Shown piece by piece: positions 6,580-7,528 of a DNA stretch of 7,528 nucleotides; the first letter of the stretch is position 1, and each line of letters opens with the position of its first letter. Under the pieces are notes generated by a model that did no database searches, was not told the DNA's origin, and saw nothing but the letters and a program-made list of their open reading frames with translations. Both the position numbers and the translations under genes were made by a program. Source of the stretch: Oscillospiraceae bacterium. GTDB lineage: Bacteria; Bacillota; Clostridia; Oscillospirales; Oscillospiraceae. The stretch covers positions 1 to 7,528 of the forward strand of contig JAEDEN010000075.1 in the NCBI GenBank assembly GCA_016293265.1, in the 5' to 3' direction.

Positions 6580-6614
6580 GGCCGCGTCCCTCGCCGGGAC
6601 GCGGCCTGCTTTTT
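6580..6614 (+). terminator. Intrinsic terminator of the fumC-acyltransferase unit
   Basis: GGCCGCGTCCC (6580-6590) and GGGACGCGGCC (6596-6606) make a perfect 11-bp GC-rich stem with loop TCGCC, followed by TGCTTTTT (6607-6614). It lies 70 bases after the acyltransferase stop and separates this unit from argG. Confidence 0.9.
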
Positions 6615-6658
6615 GGGCCTGACAGGGGCGATTTCCGGGGGATTATGACAGTAGAAGT

Positions 6659-6684
6659 AAAAATAGGCTAAAAATGGCAAAAAA
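6659..6684. promoter_or_regulatory. Phased A-tracts upstream of argG
   Basis: Runs of five, five and six A residues lie at 6659-6663, 6670-6674 and 6679-6684, centred about 10-11 bases apart. In-phase A-tracts bend DNA, and AT-rich DNA at this distance can act as an UP element for RNA polymerase or help a repressor wrap the promoter. Confidence 0.4.
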
Positions 6685-6701
6685 TGTTGTGCAAGTTGAC
6701 A

Positions 6702-6719
6702 GTTGAATAAATATGCATG
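6702..6719. promoter_or_regulatory. ARG-box-like operator (ArgR/AhrC site) in front of argG
   Basis: The core TGAATAAATATGCA (6704-6717) matches the B. subtilis-type ARG box CATGAATAAAAATKCAAK at 13 of 14 core positions (14 of 18 overall), and the E. coli form TGAAT-WWWW-ATTCA with one mismatch. It overlaps the predicted -35 region of argG, as expected for arginine-dependent repression by ArgR/AhrC. The consensus is from established knowledge; binding here is inferred. Confidence 0.65.
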
Positions 6720-6732
6720 ATGGGTGTATGAT
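6703..6732 (+). promoter_or_regulatory. Probable argG promoter
   Basis: TTGAAT (6703-6708) and TATGAT (6727-6732; five of six) are 18 bases apart. Transcription would begin near 6739, leaving about 30 bases before the argG start. The better -35-like TTGACA at 6696-6701 is 25 bases from this -10 box and has no -10 partner at 16-18 bases. Confidence 0.45.
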
Positions 6733-6749
6733 TTAACCATCATAAATCA
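6717..6749. repeat. Overlapping dyads around the argG -10 and start site
   Basis: Three inverted repeats interlock: ATGATGG/CCATCAT (6717-6723 with 6737-6743), TATGAT/ATCATA (6727-6732 with 6739-6744) and TGATTTA/TAAATCA (6729-6735 with 6743-6749). All arms are perfect. They cover the -10 box and the predicted start, so they could be an operator or alternative hairpins in the leader mRNA. Confidence 0.45.
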
Positions 6750-6768
6750 AAGTTGCGGAGGCAGTCCC

Positions 6769-7528
6769 ATGAAAAAGAATAAAGCTGATATCAAGAAGAT
6801 CGTCCTGGCCTATTCCGGCGGTTTGGATACGTCCATCATCATTCCCTGGCTGAAGGAAAACTACAATGATCCCGAGATCATCGCTGTGGCCGGTGACGTG
6901 GGCCAGAACGACGAGCTGGAGGGCCTGGAGGAAAAGGCCATCAAGACCGGCGCCTCCAAGCTGTACATCGCGGACCTCACCGACGAGATGGTGGAGGACG
7001 TGATCTTCCCCTCTCTCAAGATGGGCGCAAGCTACGAGCAGTACCTCCTGGGCACCGCCTTTGCCCGTCCCGTCATCGCCAAGAAGCTGGTGGAGATCGC
7101 CAAGGCCGAGGGCGCCGACGCCATCGCCCACGGCTGCACCGGCAAGGGCAACGACCAGGTCCGGTTCGAGCTGGCCATCAAGCGCTTCGCCCCCGACATG
7201 ACCATCATCGCCCCCTGGCGTGAGTGGGACATCAAGGGCCGGGACGAGGAGATCGACTACGCCGAGGCCCACAACGTGCCTTTGAAGATCTCCCGGGAGA
7301 CCAACTACTCCAAGGATAAGAACCTGTGGCACCTGAGCCATGAGGGCCTGGACCTGGAGGATCCCACCAACGAGCCCCAGTATGAGAAGCCCGGCTTCCT
7401 GGAGATGGGTGTTTCTCCCATCACCGCCCCCGACGTGCCCACCTATGTCACCATCGACTTTGAAAAGGGCGTTCCCGTGGCCGTGGACGGCGAGAAGATG
7501 AAGGGCAGCGACATCATCCGCAAGCTGA
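6769..7528 (+). CDS. argG: Argininosuccinate synthase, N-terminal part (cut by window end)
   Basis: ArgG joins citrulline and aspartate using ATP to give argininosuccinate, AMP and pyrophosphate, the penultimate step of arginine synthesis, in the cytoplasm. The window holds 253 complete codons of a protein usually near 400 residues, and the reading frame is open to the last base. The ATP-pyrophosphatase P-loop AYSGGLDTS is at 14-22, and HGCTGKGNDQVRFE (121-134) carries the conserved citrulline/aspartate/ATP-binding loop. PWREW (149-153) and the NLWHLSHEG segment (185-193) are further family landmarks. The start is supported by GGAGG (6757-6761), 7 bases before the ATG. The KKNKADIKK N-terminus is an extension of the kind seen in clostridial members. 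It has its own promoter region with an ARG-box-like site, so arginine repression is likely. argH may follow downstream but is not visible. Confidence 0.95.
   Translation, partial: MKKNKADIKKIVLAYSGGLDTSIIIPWLKENYNDPEIIAVAGDVGQNDELEGLEEKAIKTGASKLYIADLTDEMVEDVIFPSLKMGASYEQYLLGTAFARPVIAKKLVEIAKAEGADAIAHGCTGKGNDQVRFELAIKRFAPDMTIIAPWREWDIKGRDEEIDYAEAHNVPLKISRETNYSKDKNLWHLSHEGLDLEDPTNEPQYEKPGFLEMGVSPITAPDVPTYVTIDFEKGVPVAVDGEKMKGSDIIRKL

Noticed and set aside
6696..6701. TTGACA as the argG -35 box
   Set aside because: The hexamer is perfect, but no acceptable -10 box lies 16-18 bases downstream; the TTGAAT/TATGAT pair fits better.
6733..7341. Antisense frame opposite argG
   Set aside because: The + strand encodes clear ArgG motifs throughout; the antisense translation is a compositional shadow.

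Overview
The window reads as a stretch of chromosome from a fairly GC-rich, low-redundancy Gram-positive gut clostridium, most likely of the Oscillospiraceae (Flavonifractor, Oscillibacter or Lawsonibacter type). This is an inference from protein style: an S-layer-homology protein with a Firmicutes signal peptide, a clostridial-type argininosuccinate synthase, strong AGGAGG ribosome-binding sites, and housekeeping-like -35/-10 boxes often with an extended TGn -10. All five genes lie on the + strand, and no mobile element, CRISPR array, tRNA or rRNA was seen.

Region by region. 67-1281 encodes a 404-residue protein built from two degenerate copies of the tyrosine-recombinase catalytic fold followed by two winged-helix-like segments. 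The catalytic residues are largely gone, so it looks like a DNA-binding protein derived from an integrase. 1282-1560 is a rich intergenic region: a 30-bp-phased direct repeat, a promoter whose spacer is filled by a perfect palindrome, and a leader of about 130 nt that folds into several helices closed by a 6-bp stem. This is a riboswitch-like leader of no class I can assign. It drives 1561-3894, a 777-residue secreted S-layer-homology protein with highly biased codons, closed by tandem stops and a perfect 16-bp terminator at 3928-3963.

A near-consensus extended -10 promoter then starts a two-gene unit: class II fumarase (4023-5381) and, one base later, an integral-membrane acyltransferase-3 protein (5383-6510). 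An 11-bp-stem terminator ends it at 6580-6614. The last region, 6615-6768, holds phased A-tracts, an ARG-box-like operator and overlapping dyads in front of argG (6769 onward, cut by the window end).

How the genes fit together: fumarase and argG touch the same metabolite pool, because argininosuccinate lyase, the step after ArgG, releases fumarate. They are nonetheless separate transcription units with different control signals. The acyltransferase and the S-layer-homology protein both act at the cell surface. The most novel-looking material is the leader and promoter architecture of the S-layer gene and the dead-recombinase/winged-helix protein encoded just upstream of it.
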